This document shows positions 38,140-48,058 of a stretch of DNA of 64,000 bases, piece by piece. Within the stretch, counting starts at the first letter, position 1. Every line of letters starts with the position of its first letter. The position numbers and the translations under genes are program-made. Below the pieces are notes generated by a model that did no database searches, was not told the DNA's origin, and was given only the letters and a program-made list of their open reading frames with translations. This DNA is from Anaplasma phagocytophilum str. Webster (GTDB taxonomy: Bacteria; Pseudomonadota; Alphaproteobacteria; Rickettsiales; Anaplasmataceae), in assembly GCF_000964685.1 (NCBI RefSeq), contig NZ_LANS01000001.1, positions 434,001 through 498,000 of the forward strand. The letters run 5' to 3'.

Positions 38140-39234
38140 TTAGAGGTTGCTTCCTAATTGAGTGTATTTAACATCGAAAAGGTCCACTGTATCGTCAAAA
38201 AAAGATAGCGTATCTGTCTTTACAAACTTACAGCACTGGCCAAACTGCGCATCAATGTCGGTAATGGAATTCAATCCTTTACTGCCACTTATTTTATTTG
38301 CCCTAGTCCATATAAAACGGTCTATCAACTTTTTTTTTAGCAGCTCCGTGATCAAGATACCCCCTCCCTCAACAAACAGCCTAGTAATGCCTAACTGAGC
38401 GGTGAGAGCACGTACCATGTTTTCCAAAAATTCTGTTCCTCCATCAACTTTAATATATTTTACATTCTCGAAAACGCACTGAGGATCGTTATCCGTAACA
38501 ATGTATGTGGGAATGGTACCTGCTGTACAAACTATTTTATGATGCGCCAACAATTTACCAGACCTATCAACGACTACCCGTATTGGAGAATGCTTTTCCA
38601 GCCCCGGTAACCTACAGTCTAGCATTGGATCATCGGCTACAACGGTATTGCTACCCACCAAGATAGCGTCATACATTGCACGCTGCTTATGCACCCATTT
38701 TCTGGTAAGATCGTTTGTTATCCAGCGATCACACCCTTCATCAAACGATATTTTCCCATCTAGAGTCGTTGCCAGCTTAGCCGTAATTAATGGTCTATGT
38801 AGTACTTTGCTGTAGAAAAAACCAGCATTTAAGGCCTCTGCTTGCTGCTGCAAAACCCCGTATTTAACCTCTATACCAGCAGCTTCTAGAGAACTAATTC
38901 CCTTGCCAGATACTCTGTAATCCGGATCCTGCACTCCTATAACAACTCTACTAACCCCAGCATTGATTAATGCCGAAGTACATGGCCCTGTTACACCATC
39001 ATGACAACACGGCTCAAGTGTGACATATACCGTAGCTCCTATAGCACGATTCCCTGCATTTTGTAGTGCTACGATCTCAGCATGAGGTCTACCTCCCGCA
39101 ACAGTCCACCCTCTGCCTACAACCACACCATCACGTATTACAACACATCCTACCGCAGGGTTTGGATAAACATTACCCAATCCTCTGCGCGCTAAGGTCA
39201 AGGCCATAGCCATGAATCTCTCGTCAGGCACCAT
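38140..39234 (-). CDS. ribD: Bifunctional riboflavin deaminase/reductase RibD
   Basis: 364 residues. The N-terminal deaminase domain has the zinc motifs PHAEIVAL (~51-58) and LEPCCHDGVTGPCTSALI (~72-90). The C-terminal reductase domain (from ~147, RPLITAKLATTLDGKIS) has VEGGGILITELL for NADPH binding. It performs the second and third steps of riboflavin synthesis. Anaplasmataceae make riboflavin themselves, and the other rib genes are dispersed elsewhere. Confidence 0.95.
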   Translation of the reverse strand: MVPDERFMAMALTLARRGLGNVYPNPAVGCVVIRDGVVVGRGWTVAGGRPHAEIVALQNAGNRAIGATVYVTLEPCCHDGVTGPCTSALINAGVSRVVIGVQDPDYRVSGKGISSLEAAGIEVKYGVLQQQAEALNAGFFYSKVLHRPLITAKLATTLDGKISFDEGCDRWITNDLTRKWVHKQRAMYDAILVGSNTVVADDPMLDCRLPGLEKHSPIRVVVDRSGKLLAHHKIVCTAGTIPTYIVTDNDPQCVFENVKYIKVDGGTEFLENMVRALTAQLGITRLFVEGGGILITELLKKKLIDRFIWTRANKISGSKGLNSITDIDAQFGQCCKFVKTDTLSFFDDTVDLFDVKYTQLGSNL

Positions 39235-39313
39235 CGGTAAATGCTTTTGCTCTTGAAATTTACTTATAAAGCTACTATATACCTAAATGTTCTTGTGTAG
39301 AAGTTTTTGTGCC

Positions 39314-39949
39314 ATGACAGAAGAGAAACGCGTAAATTCTAAGCCTGAATCTGATGACGTGGTCGGCGCGTGTGCTGGCGCTGCGGAATCGCATAAGGAA
39401 AAGAGTTCAAAGGTTGAATCTGGTAAAAATGCAAAACCGGAAGTCGGTAAGTTTGCAGCTAGTGTTGGAAAGACACAGAGTAGGATAAGTGCAGACCTCG
39501 CTGAGGTAGAAAAGTTGCGTGCAGAGGCAGAGCTACTTCGCAATCAACTTCGCCTTGCAGTGGCAGATAGCAAAAACTTGGAGCGCTTAATGAACAGAGA
39601 GATTAGTGATGCTAAAGTTTTCTCAATCTCTGGTTTTGTACGCGATCTGGTACCTTCATTTGATAATCTAGAAGCATCTTTGAAGAATCTCAATGCTGAT
39701 GATAGCATTCATGCTGGAATAGAGATGACATGGAATAGCTTAATGGCGGTGTTGAACAGCCATGGTGTCACGAGGATATGTCCTGTTGGTGAGGCGTTTG
39801 ACACAAAGTTTCACACAGCCGTTACACAGGTTATAGATAATGATAAGCCTGCGGGTACTATAATTGAGGTGGTTCAAGCTGGCTATGTGCTTAATGGTAA
39901 AGTGTTAAGACCTGCTTCTGTTGTGGTATCAGCACAGGCTAATAACTAG
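39314..39949 (+). CDS. grpE: GrpE nucleotide-exchange factor
   Basis: A 211-residue co-chaperone of DnaK. An acidic, low-complexity N terminus (residues 1-60) leads to a coiled coil (ADLAEVEKLRAEAELLRNQL) and the GrpE head with VRDLVPSFDNLEASLKNL and GEAFDTKFHTAVTQV. The C terminus matches the family end (GYVLNGKVLRPASVVVS). The frame is open nine codons further up, but MTEEKRV at 39314 is the sensible start. trpS follows after 6 bp. dnaJ is at 55.9 kb, and dnaK is not in the window. Confidence 0.94.
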   Translation: MTEEKRVNSKPESDDVVGACAGAAESHKEKSSKVESGKNAKPEVGKFAASVGKTQSRISADLAEVEKLRAEAELLRNQLRLAVADSKNLERLMNREISDAKVFSISGFVRDLVPSFDNLEASLKNLNADDSIHAGIEMTWNSLMAVLNSHGVTRICPVGEAFDTKFHTAVTQVIDNDKPAGTIIEVVQAGYVLNGKVLRPASVVVSAQANN

Positions 39950-39955
39950 TTCACC

Positions 39956-40951
39956 ATGATTTTTTCTGCCGTACAGCCCAGTGGTGGCTCGTTACATCTG
40001 GGCAATTATCTTGGAGCAGTGAAGAAGTGGGTTGCGTTGCAGGACGCCGGCAAGTGCGTGTTTTGCATCGTGGACATGCATGCTTTAACCTCGGGAAGTG
40101 CAGAAACACTGAGTATACGGGCAAATACGCTCAGTTTATTAGCTTCTTATATCGCTTGTGGCATAGATCCTGCAAAAGCGGTAGTTTTTTTACAGTCGTC
40201 TGTTCCTGAACATGCAGAGCTCTGCTGGATACTAGGATGTTTGACGCCCGTGGGGTGGTTGAATAGGATGACACAGTTCAAGGACAAGAGCCGTTCAGAT
40301 TCCTACCGGGCTAATTTGGGTCTATACAGTTACCCTGTGCTTATGGCTGCAGACATTCTTTTGTATAAAGCGGATTTGGTTCCTGTAGGAAATGATCAAA
40401 AACAACACTTGGAGCTTGCACAGAGTATTGCTAGGACGTTCAATACTATTTATGGAGTTGACTTTTTTTGCATTCCGGAAGCAATGCCTTTTGATTCCGC
40501 CGCTAGGATCATGAGCTTGAAAACGGGTACAAAGAAGATGAGCAAGTCCGACCCTTCTGACTTCTCTCGTATAAATTTGAGTGATGATAACGATGTTATA
40601 GCCTTGAAGATAAAAAAGGCTACAACCGATTCTGCAACTGGCTTTTGCTATGGAGGACTCAACCAGCGGCCAGAGGTGAACAATCTCGTAAACATATTTG
40701 CAGCACTATCTGATTCAGAACCCAGGGAGGTGTGTGTAAGGTTTACAAACAGTAGCAATAAAGATTTTAAAGATGCGTTAACGGAGTTACTGATCGAAAG
40801 AATATCGCCCATTAGAACCAAGACCAGGGAATTACTGGACGATCCTGGTTATCTCAACTCCATACTTTCCTCTGGAAATGAACAAGCTCGGTCAATCGCG
40901 GGTAAAAATCTGCGGGAAGTGAAGGAGATCATAGGTTTGTACAGTGTGTAG
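39956..40951 (+). CDS. trpS: Tryptophanyl-tRNA synthetase
   Basis: A 331-residue class I synthetase charging tRNA-Trp. HIGH-type motif in PSGGSLHLGNYLGAVKKW (~8-25), DMHALT, the dimer and Trp-pocket region YPVLMAADILLYKADLVPVG, and the KMSKS loop GTKKMSKSDPSDFSRI. Complete and of normal length. It is closely coupled to grpE. Confidence 0.96.
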   Translation: MIFSAVQPSGGSLHLGNYLGAVKKWVALQDAGKCVFCIVDMHALTSGSAETLSIRANTLSLLASYIACGIDPAKAVVFLQSSVPEHAELCWILGCLTPVGWLNRMTQFKDKSRSDSYRANLGLYSYPVLMAADILLYKADLVPVGNDQKQHLELAQSIARTFNTIYGVDFFCIPEAMPFDSAARIMSLKTGTKKMSKSDPSDFSRINLSDDNDVIALKIKKATTDSATGFCYGGLNQRPEVNNLVNIFAALSDSEPREVCVRFTNSSNKDFKDALTELLIERISPIRTKTRELLDDPGYLNSILSSGNEQARSIAGKNLREVKEIIGLYSV

Positions 40952-41212
40952 CACGCTCTGTTAGTGATGTCTCTAATAATGCTGTATTTTTCTGTGACAT
41001 ATTAGCTGCTGTGATACTTCGTAACCTACTTAATTCAGCAGCACAGTAATTTACTAACTTGTCTCAGTTTCGGGATTGAGTACGACGTGGCCAGGCCCGT
41101 CGTTTATATATTGCGACCGATAATACAGCGTATCAAAAACTCTTTTCTTCACGCAGCGCACAGCGCAAAAACTTTACTACAAGTGCACACGGTGGATTGA
41201 GTTACATACGAG

Positions 41213-41299
41213 CGGACGGAGTGGGATTCGAACCCACGGTACGTGTTAGCGTACGTCAGTTTTCAAGACTGGTGCCTTAAACCGCTCGGCCATCCGTCC
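41213..41299 (-). tRNA. tRNA-Ser (anticodon TGA)
   Basis: An 87-base tRNA with acceptor GGACGGA / TCCGTCC and discriminator G. The D arm is TGGCCGAGCGGTTTAAGGC. The anticodon arm is CAGT-CTTGAAA-ACTG, giving TGA. A long variable arm (ACGTACGCTAACACGTACC) is typical of class II tRNA-Ser. The T arm contains GGGTTCGAATCCC. CCA is not encoded. Confidence 0.96.
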
Positions 41300-41941
41300 G
41301 CATTACTTCTAACACAATAATTTTAAATTCGCAATTCGTATGTTGCTATATTGATGATTTTGCCATTTCTACGTTGTTTATTTTCTAACTTAGCTGCATG
41401 AATATCGTTAGTCGCTTATCGTGCACATACAATAATTAATGCTTAATTATTACCTCCCTATATTTCGTACAGGTTATTTCGCAGTCTAGCTATGATGCTT
41501 TACCAGGATACGTTAAACGTTGACGTTCTACGCTGTCATAGCCTTTTATTCTGCAAAAATAGCTTAACTGTGTCACTTCCTGAGAAAGTAAGATACATAT
41601 TTAGTTTTTGCACAGCCAAAAAACTTCTAGTGAACTGTGGTTTCTCTGGAATCAATAACCTGTTTTATATTCGTGCGTTCTATAACAATCTACAGCTGTG
41701 GTTATTAGGCGTGGTTTCGCCTGATAATAAAGATACTTTAGAGGGTATAAACTTGGAAAAAATAATGAAAAACCCTCCTTAGTGCCTCCCCGTTTTTGAC
41801 AACATACTCTTATGGAAAAGCGTTAGGGAGTTGCTTCGCTTGTCACGCGTGCGTTAGGTTTTACGTATACGTGTCTGGGACTTCACGAAAACTCGACGCA
41901 GGCGGATTTTGTACTATGTTTCACTTAACAAGGTATTATAA
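41300..41941. other. Region upstream of the APH_0032-like gene, one doubtful ORF
   Basis: 642 bp. A plus-strand frame at 41492-41782 encodes 96 residues (opening MMLYQDTLNVDVLRCHSLLF) with no family I recognise. A second frame (41796-42005) overlaps the next gene and is probably chance. The promoter of the repeat-protein gene must be in the 3' part. AAGGTATTATAA precedes its ATG. Confidence 0.35.
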
Positions 41942-43708
41942 ATGTTTGAACACAATATTCCTGATACATACACAGGAACAACTGCAGAAGGTTCTCCTGG
42001 CTTAGCAGGCGGGGATTTTAGCTTAAGTTCTATTGACTTTACAAGGGACTTTACAATTGAATCACATAGAGGAAGCTCAGCTGATGACCCAGGTTACATC
42101 AGCTTTAGGGATCAAGACGGAAACGTCATGTCACGTTTTCTTGATGTGTACGTAGCTAATTTCAGCTTGCGATGCAAGCATTCTCCCTATAACAACGACA
42201 GAATGGAAACAGCTGCGTTCTCTCTAACTCCCGACATAATAGAGCCTTCTGCTTTATTGCAAGAATCACATAGTACACAAAACAATGTAGAAGAGGCAGT
42301 ACAAGTTACAGCTCTTGAGTGCCCTCCATGTAATCCAGTCCCTGCCGAGGAAGTAGCTCCTCAACCGTCTTTTCTAAGCAGAATAATTCAGGCGTTCTTG
42401 TGGTTATTCACGCCTTCTTCTACTACCGACACTGCTGAAGACAGCAAGTGTAATAGTAGCGATACTTCAAAATGTACCTCTGCTAGCAGTGAGTCATTAG
42501 AGCAGCAACAAGAATCAGTGGAAGTGCAACCATCTGTACTTATGTCTACTGCCCCTATAGCAACAGAGCCTCAAAATGCGGTTGTTAACCAAGTAAACAC
42601 TACTGCAGTACAAGTAGAATCATCCATTATTGTGCCAGAATCGCAACACACTGACGTTACCGTGCTCGAAGATACTACTGAGACGATAACTGTTGATGGG
42701 GAATATGGACATTTTAGTGACATTGCTTCAGGTGAACACAATAACGATCTGCCTGCCATGTTGTTAGATGAAGCAGACTTCACTATGTTATTAGCGAACG
42801 AGGAGTCAAAGACCCTGGAGTCTATGCCTTCTGATAGCCTAGAAGACAATGTTCAAGAACTAGGTACATTGCCTTTACAAGAAGGTGAAACAGTTTCTGA
42901 GGGCAACACACGAGAGTCACTACCCACTGACGTTTCACAAGACTCAGTTGGTGTAAGTACAGATCTTGAAGCTCATTCTCAAGAAGTTGAAACAGTTTCT
43001 GAGGTCAGCACACAAGATTCACTATCCACTAACATTTCACAAGACTCAGTTGGTGTAAGTACAGATCTTGAAGCTCATTCTAAAGGAGTTGAAATAGTTT
43101 CTGAGGGCGGCACACAAGATTCACTATCCGCTGATTTTCCAATAAACACAGTTGAAAGTGAAAGTACAGATCTTGAAGCTCATTCTCAAGAAGTTGAAAC
43201 TGTTTCTGAATTCACACAAGATTCACTATCCACTAACATTTCACAAGACTCAGTTGGTGTAAGTACAGATCTTGAAGTTCATTCTCAAGAAGTTGAAATA
43301 GTTTCTGAGGGCGGCACACAAGATTCACTATCCGCTGATTTTCCAATAAACACAGTTGAAAGTGAAAGTACAGATCTTGAAGCTCATTCTAAAGGAGTTG
43401 AAATAGTTTCTGAGGGCGGCACACAAGATTCACTATCCGCTGATTTTCCAATAAACACAGTTGAAAGTGAAAGTACAGATCTTGAAGCTCATTCTAAAGG
43501 AGTTGAAATAGTTTCTGAGGGCGGCACACAAGATTCACTATCCGCTGATTTTCCAATAAACACAGTTGAAAGTGAAAGTACAGATCTTGAAGCTCATTCC
43601 CCAGAAGGTGAAATAGTTTCTGAGGTCAGCACACAAGATGCGCCATCCACTGGAGTAGAGATCAGATTTATGGATCGTGATTCTGATGATGACGTGCTCG
43701 CGTTGTGA
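41942..43708 (+). CDS. Tandem-repeat protein resembling A. phagocytophilum APH_0032 (vacuolar-membrane protein)
   Basis: 588 residues, acidic, without signal peptide. The unique N-terminal part (~1-305) contains one hydrophobic stretch (SFLSRIIQAFLWLFTP, ~140-155). The rest (~309-545) is a run of tandem units of 33-35 residues, then an acidic end EIRFMDRDSDDDVLAL. From memory the sequence corresponds to APH_0032, reported on the pathogen-occupied vacuolar membrane late in infection. I recall the HZ protein as 619 residues, so this one would be one unit shorter. Such Ser/Thr/Glu-rich repeat proteins in Anaplasmataceae are secreted host-interacting proteins. The secretion route here is inferred. 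Confidence 0.88.
   Translation: MFEHNIPDTYTGTTAEGSPGLAGGDFSLSSIDFTRDFTIESHRGSSADDPGYISFRDQDGNVMSRFLDVYVANFSLRCKHSPYNNDRMETAAFSLTPDIIEPSALLQESHSTQNNVEEAVQVTALECPPCNPVPAEEVAPQPSFLSRIIQAFLWLFTPSSTTDTAEDSKCNSSDTSKCTSASSESLEQQQESVEVQPSVLMSTAPIATEPQNAVVNQVNTTAVQVESSIIVPESQHTDVTVLEDTTETITVDGEYGHFSDIASGEHNNDLPAMLLDEADFTMLLANEESKTLESMPSDSLEDNVQELGTLPLQEGETVSEGNTRESLPTDVSQDSVGVSTDLEAHSQEVETVSEVSTQDSLSTNISQDSVGVSTDLEAHSKGVEIVSEGGTQDSLSADFPINTVESESTDLEAHSQEVETVSEFTQDSLSTNISQDSVGVSTDLEVHSQEVEIVSEGGTQDSLSADFPINTVESESTDLEAHSKGVEIVSEGGTQDSLSADFPINTVESESTDLEAHSKGVEIVSEGGTQDSLSADFPINTVESESTDLEAHSPEGEIVSEVSTQDAPSTGVEIRFMDRDSDDDVLAL
42866..43645 (+). repeat. Tandem repeat array of ~102-105 bp units
   Basis: Seven complete units plus a partial first one, marked by AGTACAGATCTTGAAGCTCA. 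Two unit types alternate: one ends in STNISQDSVGV (33-34 codons), the other in SADFPINTVESE (35 codons). The last two complete 105-bp units are essentially identical, a sign of recent expansion and likely strain-to-strain copy variation. Confidence 0.95.
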
Positions 43709-44499
43709 AGTGATCATGGTAGGGGAAACAGTTATGGCGTAAAGACATCTTTGATGACTTGTCTTGCGTGAATAAGTAGTGCAAGTTTTTTATGCATTGA
43801 TGTGCATGATCATTGCCCCTAAGGAAAGCAGTACTAATGGTAGTCTAAGATCTTATACAGGGTTTCGGACTACCACTTTTGGTGTTTTAAAACGTCTTAT
43901 TCGCGTTGGGTGCTTGCTTACAATGTACCTGTACGTGCCCAACACTAAAAATGGTCAGTATTACTTAGGGGAGTTCGTAGACGAGGCATCTCGATTTACT
44001 CTAAGTAAGCTACAAATAACTCAGTCATATCAAGGTAGTTCAAGATGAAAGCAGTGCTATGCTTATCATGGAGAATTCCTGCGGTTCTCTTCAAAATTCT
44101 CTTTTCCCGCAAGGGCAGACTCTTATTTGTTAAAATAACAAAATTTCTCTACAGGAAGCGACATTTCATATCAAAGCTGATTGTGAAATAATGGCATTGA
44201 GTATTTTTCTCGCCCTAGAAGATAATCATTTCGGCACTATCAAAGCATTTACGATATTCTCCATTATCTTGTAATCAGATGGCTATCTTGAAAGCAACCA
44301 AGGATATCCGTACATGGTAGCTTACATACTGCTATCAATCTCCTATACGACCTTCAATGAAACGGTAACTGTTGCTGACAGCTTGCACATGCTGTGACTC
44401 AATTCCTGGTTCCTAGATGTTCTACTACGTTTATCCGGTACTAATATTATTCTTTGGCGCTCTATTATCTAGCAACTCAGAGTCCATTATTGGATCTCT
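43709..44499. other. Intergenic stretch with a doubtful 89-codon ORF
   Basis: A plus-strand frame at 43779-44048 (opening MQVFYALMCMIIAPKESSTN, containing FVDEASRFTLSKLQ) could encode 89 residues. I recognise no family and its start has no Shine-Dalgarno. The remaining ~450 bp are AT-rich and full of stops, leading into a p44 fragment. This is typical wasteland around p44 donor segments. Confidence 0.35.
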
Positions 44500-45176
44500 A
44501 ATACCAAGGGTATAAGGGAAAGTGGAAGAGTATTATTAGAGAGAAGAAGCAAATACAGTATATCTACTAGCTAAGGAGTTAGCTTATGATGTTGTTACTG
44601 GGCAGACTGATAAGCTTGCTGCTGCTCTTGCCAAGACCTCCGGGAAAGATATCGTTCAGTTTGCTAAGGCAGTTGAGATTTCGGCTCCTAAGATCGATAA
44701 GCAAGTTTGTGTGACTAATAAGAATGGGGATAGCGGAACAAGATATGCTAAGTACCTCGAAGAAGCTGGAACGTCTAGCAATGCTGGCACGTCGTTGTGT
44801 GGTGGTAAAAACCTAAAGACGACTGACTCCAACACAGGAGTAGAGAAAGGACAGGTGTTACATGACTTTGTTTCTGGAACGTTGAGTGGGGGTACTAAGA
44901 ACTGGCCGACATCTAGTGAAAGTACTAAAGAAAATAACGACAACGCAGGGAAGGTAGCTAAAGACCTGACAAAACTAACCCCTGAAGAAAAAACCATAGT
45001 AGCAGGGTTACTAGCTAAGACTATTGAAGGGGGTGAAGTTGTTGAGATCAGGGCGGTTTCTTCTACTTCTGTGATGGTTAATGCTTGTTATGATCTTCTT
45101 AGTGAAGGTTTAGGTGTCGTTCCTTACGCTTGTGTTGGTCTTGGGGGTAACTTCGTGGGGGGTTGTTGATGGCACG
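44500..45176 (+). pseudogene. p44/msp2 fragment 1 (silent hypervariable cassette)
   Basis: This encodes the central part of the P44 (Msp2) major surface protein: the conserved flank [20 protein letters not shown], then the hypervariable domain with the hallmark Cys, Cys and Trp-Pro positions (KQVCVTN, SLCGGKN, NWPTSS), then the conserved flank [20 protein letters not shown]. The 5' conserved region is already frameshifted (the TKGIRESG reading runs into another frame before 44540). The 3' flank is broken by an extra G in a six-G run near 45164, after which the P44 reading GVVDG ends. There is no start codon or signal sequence. Such fragments act as donors for gene conversion into the p44 expression site. 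Confidence 0.93.
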
Positions 45177-45605
45177 GCGCAGCGTTACACAATCCGTCCT
45201 TGACCTGAATACTCTAGTTAAGCACTAGGCAAAATTAGTGCTGGATCACTTACGCAACATACTACGGTCAGCGATTTTCCATACTGAGCAGGTACGTACA
45301 GTGGCTTTATACTCTTACCCAGCATGAAATTACTTGTTATCTAAGAATCTCCACAGCTGACCTTAGAAAGGTTATCTGTCCTTCGAGAGAAAGCTAATCT
45401 GTGTCTTATGCGGATGGCGTTGAACGTATTACAGGTCCCAAGCTGTCTTGCAAGTTTCTAAGGATATTATAAGGGCACACCTATAAAACTGCGCAATATA
45501 TCACCTGCAATACGGTCCCGATTCGAAAACACTGGGAAGTGCGCTCATTATCTATGAATCGCTAGCTAGGCATAAATAAGAGTATACGCAATAACGCTTA
45601 TTATT
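45177..45605. other. Spacer between p44 fragments
   Basis: About 430 bp with no coding region or RNA that I recognise. Confidence 0.5.
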
Positions 45606-46226
45606 AAAAACAAGACCAAGGGTATTAGAGATAGTGGTAGTAAGGAAGATGAAGCTGATACAGTATATCTACTAGCTAAGGAGTTAGCTTATGATGTTGT
45701 TACTGGGCAGACTGATAACCTTGCCGCTGCTCTTGCCAAAACCTCCGGTAAAGACATCGTTCAGTTTGCTAAGGCGGTTGGGGTTTCCCACCCTAGCATT
45801 GATGGGAAGGTTTGTAGGACGAGATCAGGTAGCAGCGCCAGCGGGACGTATGGGGTGTATGCTGGTAAGACGGAAAACAAAAGTAGTGGAACAAAAGGGA
45901 ACAAGGTAGCGGTATGTGGGGCTGAAGGTCTAGAAAACACTAGTAGCGCGACGAGCCCACAGGTATTAAGGGACTTTGTACGTGCAACACTGGGAGAGAA
46001 TGGTAATGGGAATTGGCCGACGTCCACGGCAGATGGTAGTGGGTTACCACGACCTGTGACGAACGATAACGCCAAAGCTGTAGCTACAGACCTAACAAAA
46101 CTCTCCTCTGATGAAAAAACCATAGTAGCAGGGCTACTAGCTAAAACTATTGAAGGTGGTGAGGTTGTTGAAATTAGGGCGGTTTCTTCTACTTCCGTGA
46201 TGGTTAATGCTTGTTATGATCTTCTG
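45606..46226 (+). pseudogene. p44/msp2 fragment 2 (silent hypervariable cassette)
   Basis: The frame is open from 45576 without a start codon. It reads [40 protein letters not shown], a hypervariable domain ([27 protein letters not shown]) and the 3' flank [20 protein letters not shown]-like up to VNACYDLL. The conserved flanks are nearly identical to fragment 1 while the core differs, as expected for alternative P44 cassettes. At 46227 the P44 sequence stops and a piece of maeB begins. Confidence 0.93.
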
Positions 46227-46335
46227 AAGGGAAACCCATCACATTATTTATCTGGTTGCTGTAATCTGATCTTCCCGTTGCTATGATCGCATCTCCCCCT
46301 CACTTCTCTCGCAAACTCTGGATTAACCTCTGGAT
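46227..46335 (-). pseudogene. Stray internal fragment of maeB
   Basis: About 109 bp, from AAGGGAAACCCATCACATT to AACCTCTGGAT, matches 32512-32619 inside the malic enzyme gene in the same plus-strand orientation (so antisense to coding). I count two substitutions and one extra C in a C run. It lies directly at the broken 3' end of p44 fragment 2. The P44 frame reads into it and stops at 46286. Confidence 0.92.
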
Positions 46336-46621
46336 GCGAATAATGTTTATCAGCTTTGAGAAAAACATATTAGAGTTTTATACAGCACCAATGATAAGCG
46401 TGGGCACTTAAATAAAGGTTCATATCCCTAGAAATTTATCCCAGATCATTTAAAGAAAAAACTCCTCTTTGGGAAGATCAAAAACTTCCCTCCTACTCCG
46501 ACTAACGGAAACCACAAGGAATACGCTATTCTCCTGCTCTTTATTAATATTTAGACTATTATCTTTGCTCCCAAAGCTCGAGTTAGGTATTATTACAATT
46601 GTATTGTTCGGCTTCTTTTGT
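46336..46621. other. Upstream region of fdxA
   Basis: 286 bp. The fdxA frame is open upward to 46469, but those codons (opening [20 protein letters not shown]) do not belong to the ferredoxin family. The fdxA promoter should be here. Confidence 0.4.
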
Positions 46622-47002
46622 ATGACACACTTTGTTACCGACCGCTGCATTCGCTGTAAGTATACTGACTGTGTAGAAGTATGCCCTGTTGACTGCTTTT
46701 ATGAAGGAAATAACATGCTAGTTATAGATCCTGATCAGTGTATTGACTGTGGTGTATGCGTTCCTGAATGCCCAGCCGACGCCATTGTGAGCGATGAGTT
46801 CATCGAAGACGTTCTTGCCTCTGATGATAGTGCATTAAATGATGAACAGAAGATGCTCAAAACTTTTTACAAGATCAACGAAGACTTTTCAAAAAAGTGG
46901 AAGAACATCACATCAGCACAGCCTCATCTTGAAGATGCCGATACATACAAGTCAATGGCAGGAAAGTATCAATTCTTCGACGAAAATCTTAAGGAAGAAT
47001 AG
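46622..47002 (+). CDS. fdxA: Seven-iron ferredoxin FdxA
   Basis: A 126-residue ferredoxin. The N-terminal cluster motif [20 protein letters not shown] and the second motif [18 protein letters not shown] supply the Cys ligands of a [3Fe-4S] and a [4Fe-4S] cluster. The C-terminal ~60 residues are the polar extension seen in alphaproteobacterial FdxA. The start is the ATG at 46622 (MTHFVTDRC), which matches the family. It transfers electrons in the cytoplasm; its partner is not evident from context. Confidence 0.95.
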   Translation: MTHFVTDRCIRCKYTDCVEVCPVDCFYEGNNMLVIDPDQCIDCGVCVPECPADAIVSDEFIEDVLASDDSALNDEQKMLKTFYKINEDFSKKWKNITSAQPHLEDADTYKSMAGKYQFFDENLKEE

Positions 47003-47036
47003 ATAACCTTCCCTACCTCATAGTTATACTTAACGA

Positions 47037-48002
47037 TTATACAACCGCAGGCTCTCTCGCAAAGGAAAAGTCCATCATTGCATTTACTGATCTCCTTGCC
47101 GCAAATATTATGTCTTCATCTAATGTCACTTCAGGTAGTTCCTCAGCGATGCATTTGTAGAGCTTTTCCATGGTGTTTAATCGCATATAAGGACACTGGC
47201 TACAGTACTCACATCCAGAACTATGCTCAGCACCTACTACATAAAAGGTGCTGCCAGGAGAAGATTTCTTCATTTGGTATACTATGCCTTCTTCCGTCAA
47301 CACAATGAACTTATTACCAGGCCTGTCTTTGACATATTGAAGAAGATTTTTCGTAGATCCAACACAGTGAGCATGCCTAAGCAAATTTCCAGGACATTCC
47401 GGATGGGCAACAACATGAGCATCTTTATGACGCACCATCAAGTTCACCAAAGCCTCTTCAGAAAACCTCTCATGAACTATACAGCTCCCATTCCATAAAA
47501 GCATATCCCTGCCTGTTTTCGAAATGAGAAACTCCCCAAGATAACGATCAGGCGCAAATAATATCTTTTTCTCCTTTGGTATTCTATTGATTATGCTTAC
47601 CGCATTTGAAGAAGTACAAATTATATCTGAATAGCACTTAACTTCTGCTGAGGAGTTTATATATGTAACGGAAACATGGTCACTGTGAGCCTGTCTGAAC
47701 TTCTTAAAATCCTCTCCTCGGCATGAATCCGCCAACGAACATCCTGCGTTTAAGTCAGGAAGTATGACCTTTTTGCTGGGGTTCAAAATCTTCGCCACTT
47801 CTGCCATAAAAAAAACACCACAGAACACTATAATGTCAGCGTCTGTAGTCGAAGCCTTTTGCGATAAATCAAGAGAATCCCCAACGAAATCTGCCACCTC
47901 TTGGATTTCATCCTCTTGATAATAATGGGCAAGGATCACAGCCTTCTTCTTCCTAGCTATATCCCTAATTTCGCGTAATAAATCGCGATGTTCCTGCAGC
48001 AT
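47037..48002 (-). CDS. nadA: Quinolinate synthase
   Basis: A 321-residue enzyme condensing iminoaspartate with dihydroxyacetone phosphate in de novo NAD synthesis. It shows [20 protein letters not shown] near the N terminus, [10 protein letters not shown], and the C-terminal Cys segment [19 protein letters not shown], together with HPECPGNLL. Three of these Cys coordinate a [4Fe-4S] cluster. nadC, the next enzyme, is about 7 kb away at 55.1 kb, so the pathway is present but not clustered. bioC is just upstream on the same strand (56 bp). Confidence 0.95.
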   Translation of the reverse strand: MLQEHRDLLREIRDIARKKKAVILAHYYQEDEIQEVADFVGDSLDLSQKASTTDADIIVFCGVFFMAEVAKILNPSKKVILPDLNAGCSLADSCRGEDFKKFRQAHSDHVSVTYINSSAEVKCYSDIICTSSNAVSIINRIPKEKKILFAPDRYLGEFLISKTGRDMLLWNGSCIVHERFSEEALVNLMVRHKDAHVVAHPECPGNLLRHAHCVGSTKNLLQYVKDRPGNKFIVLTEEGIVYQMKKSSPGSTFYVVGAEHSSGCEYCSQCPYMRLNTMEKLYKCIAEELPEVTLDEDIIFAARRSVNAMMDFSFAREPAVV

Positions 48003-48058
48003 GACAATTGCCTAAAACATCAGTATCAATGAAAAACTTATTAACAATATCAGTAAAA

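Noticed and set aside
46469-46621. N-terminal extension of fdxA
   Set aside because: The residues are unrelated to ferredoxins and the MTHFVTDRC start fits the family exactly.
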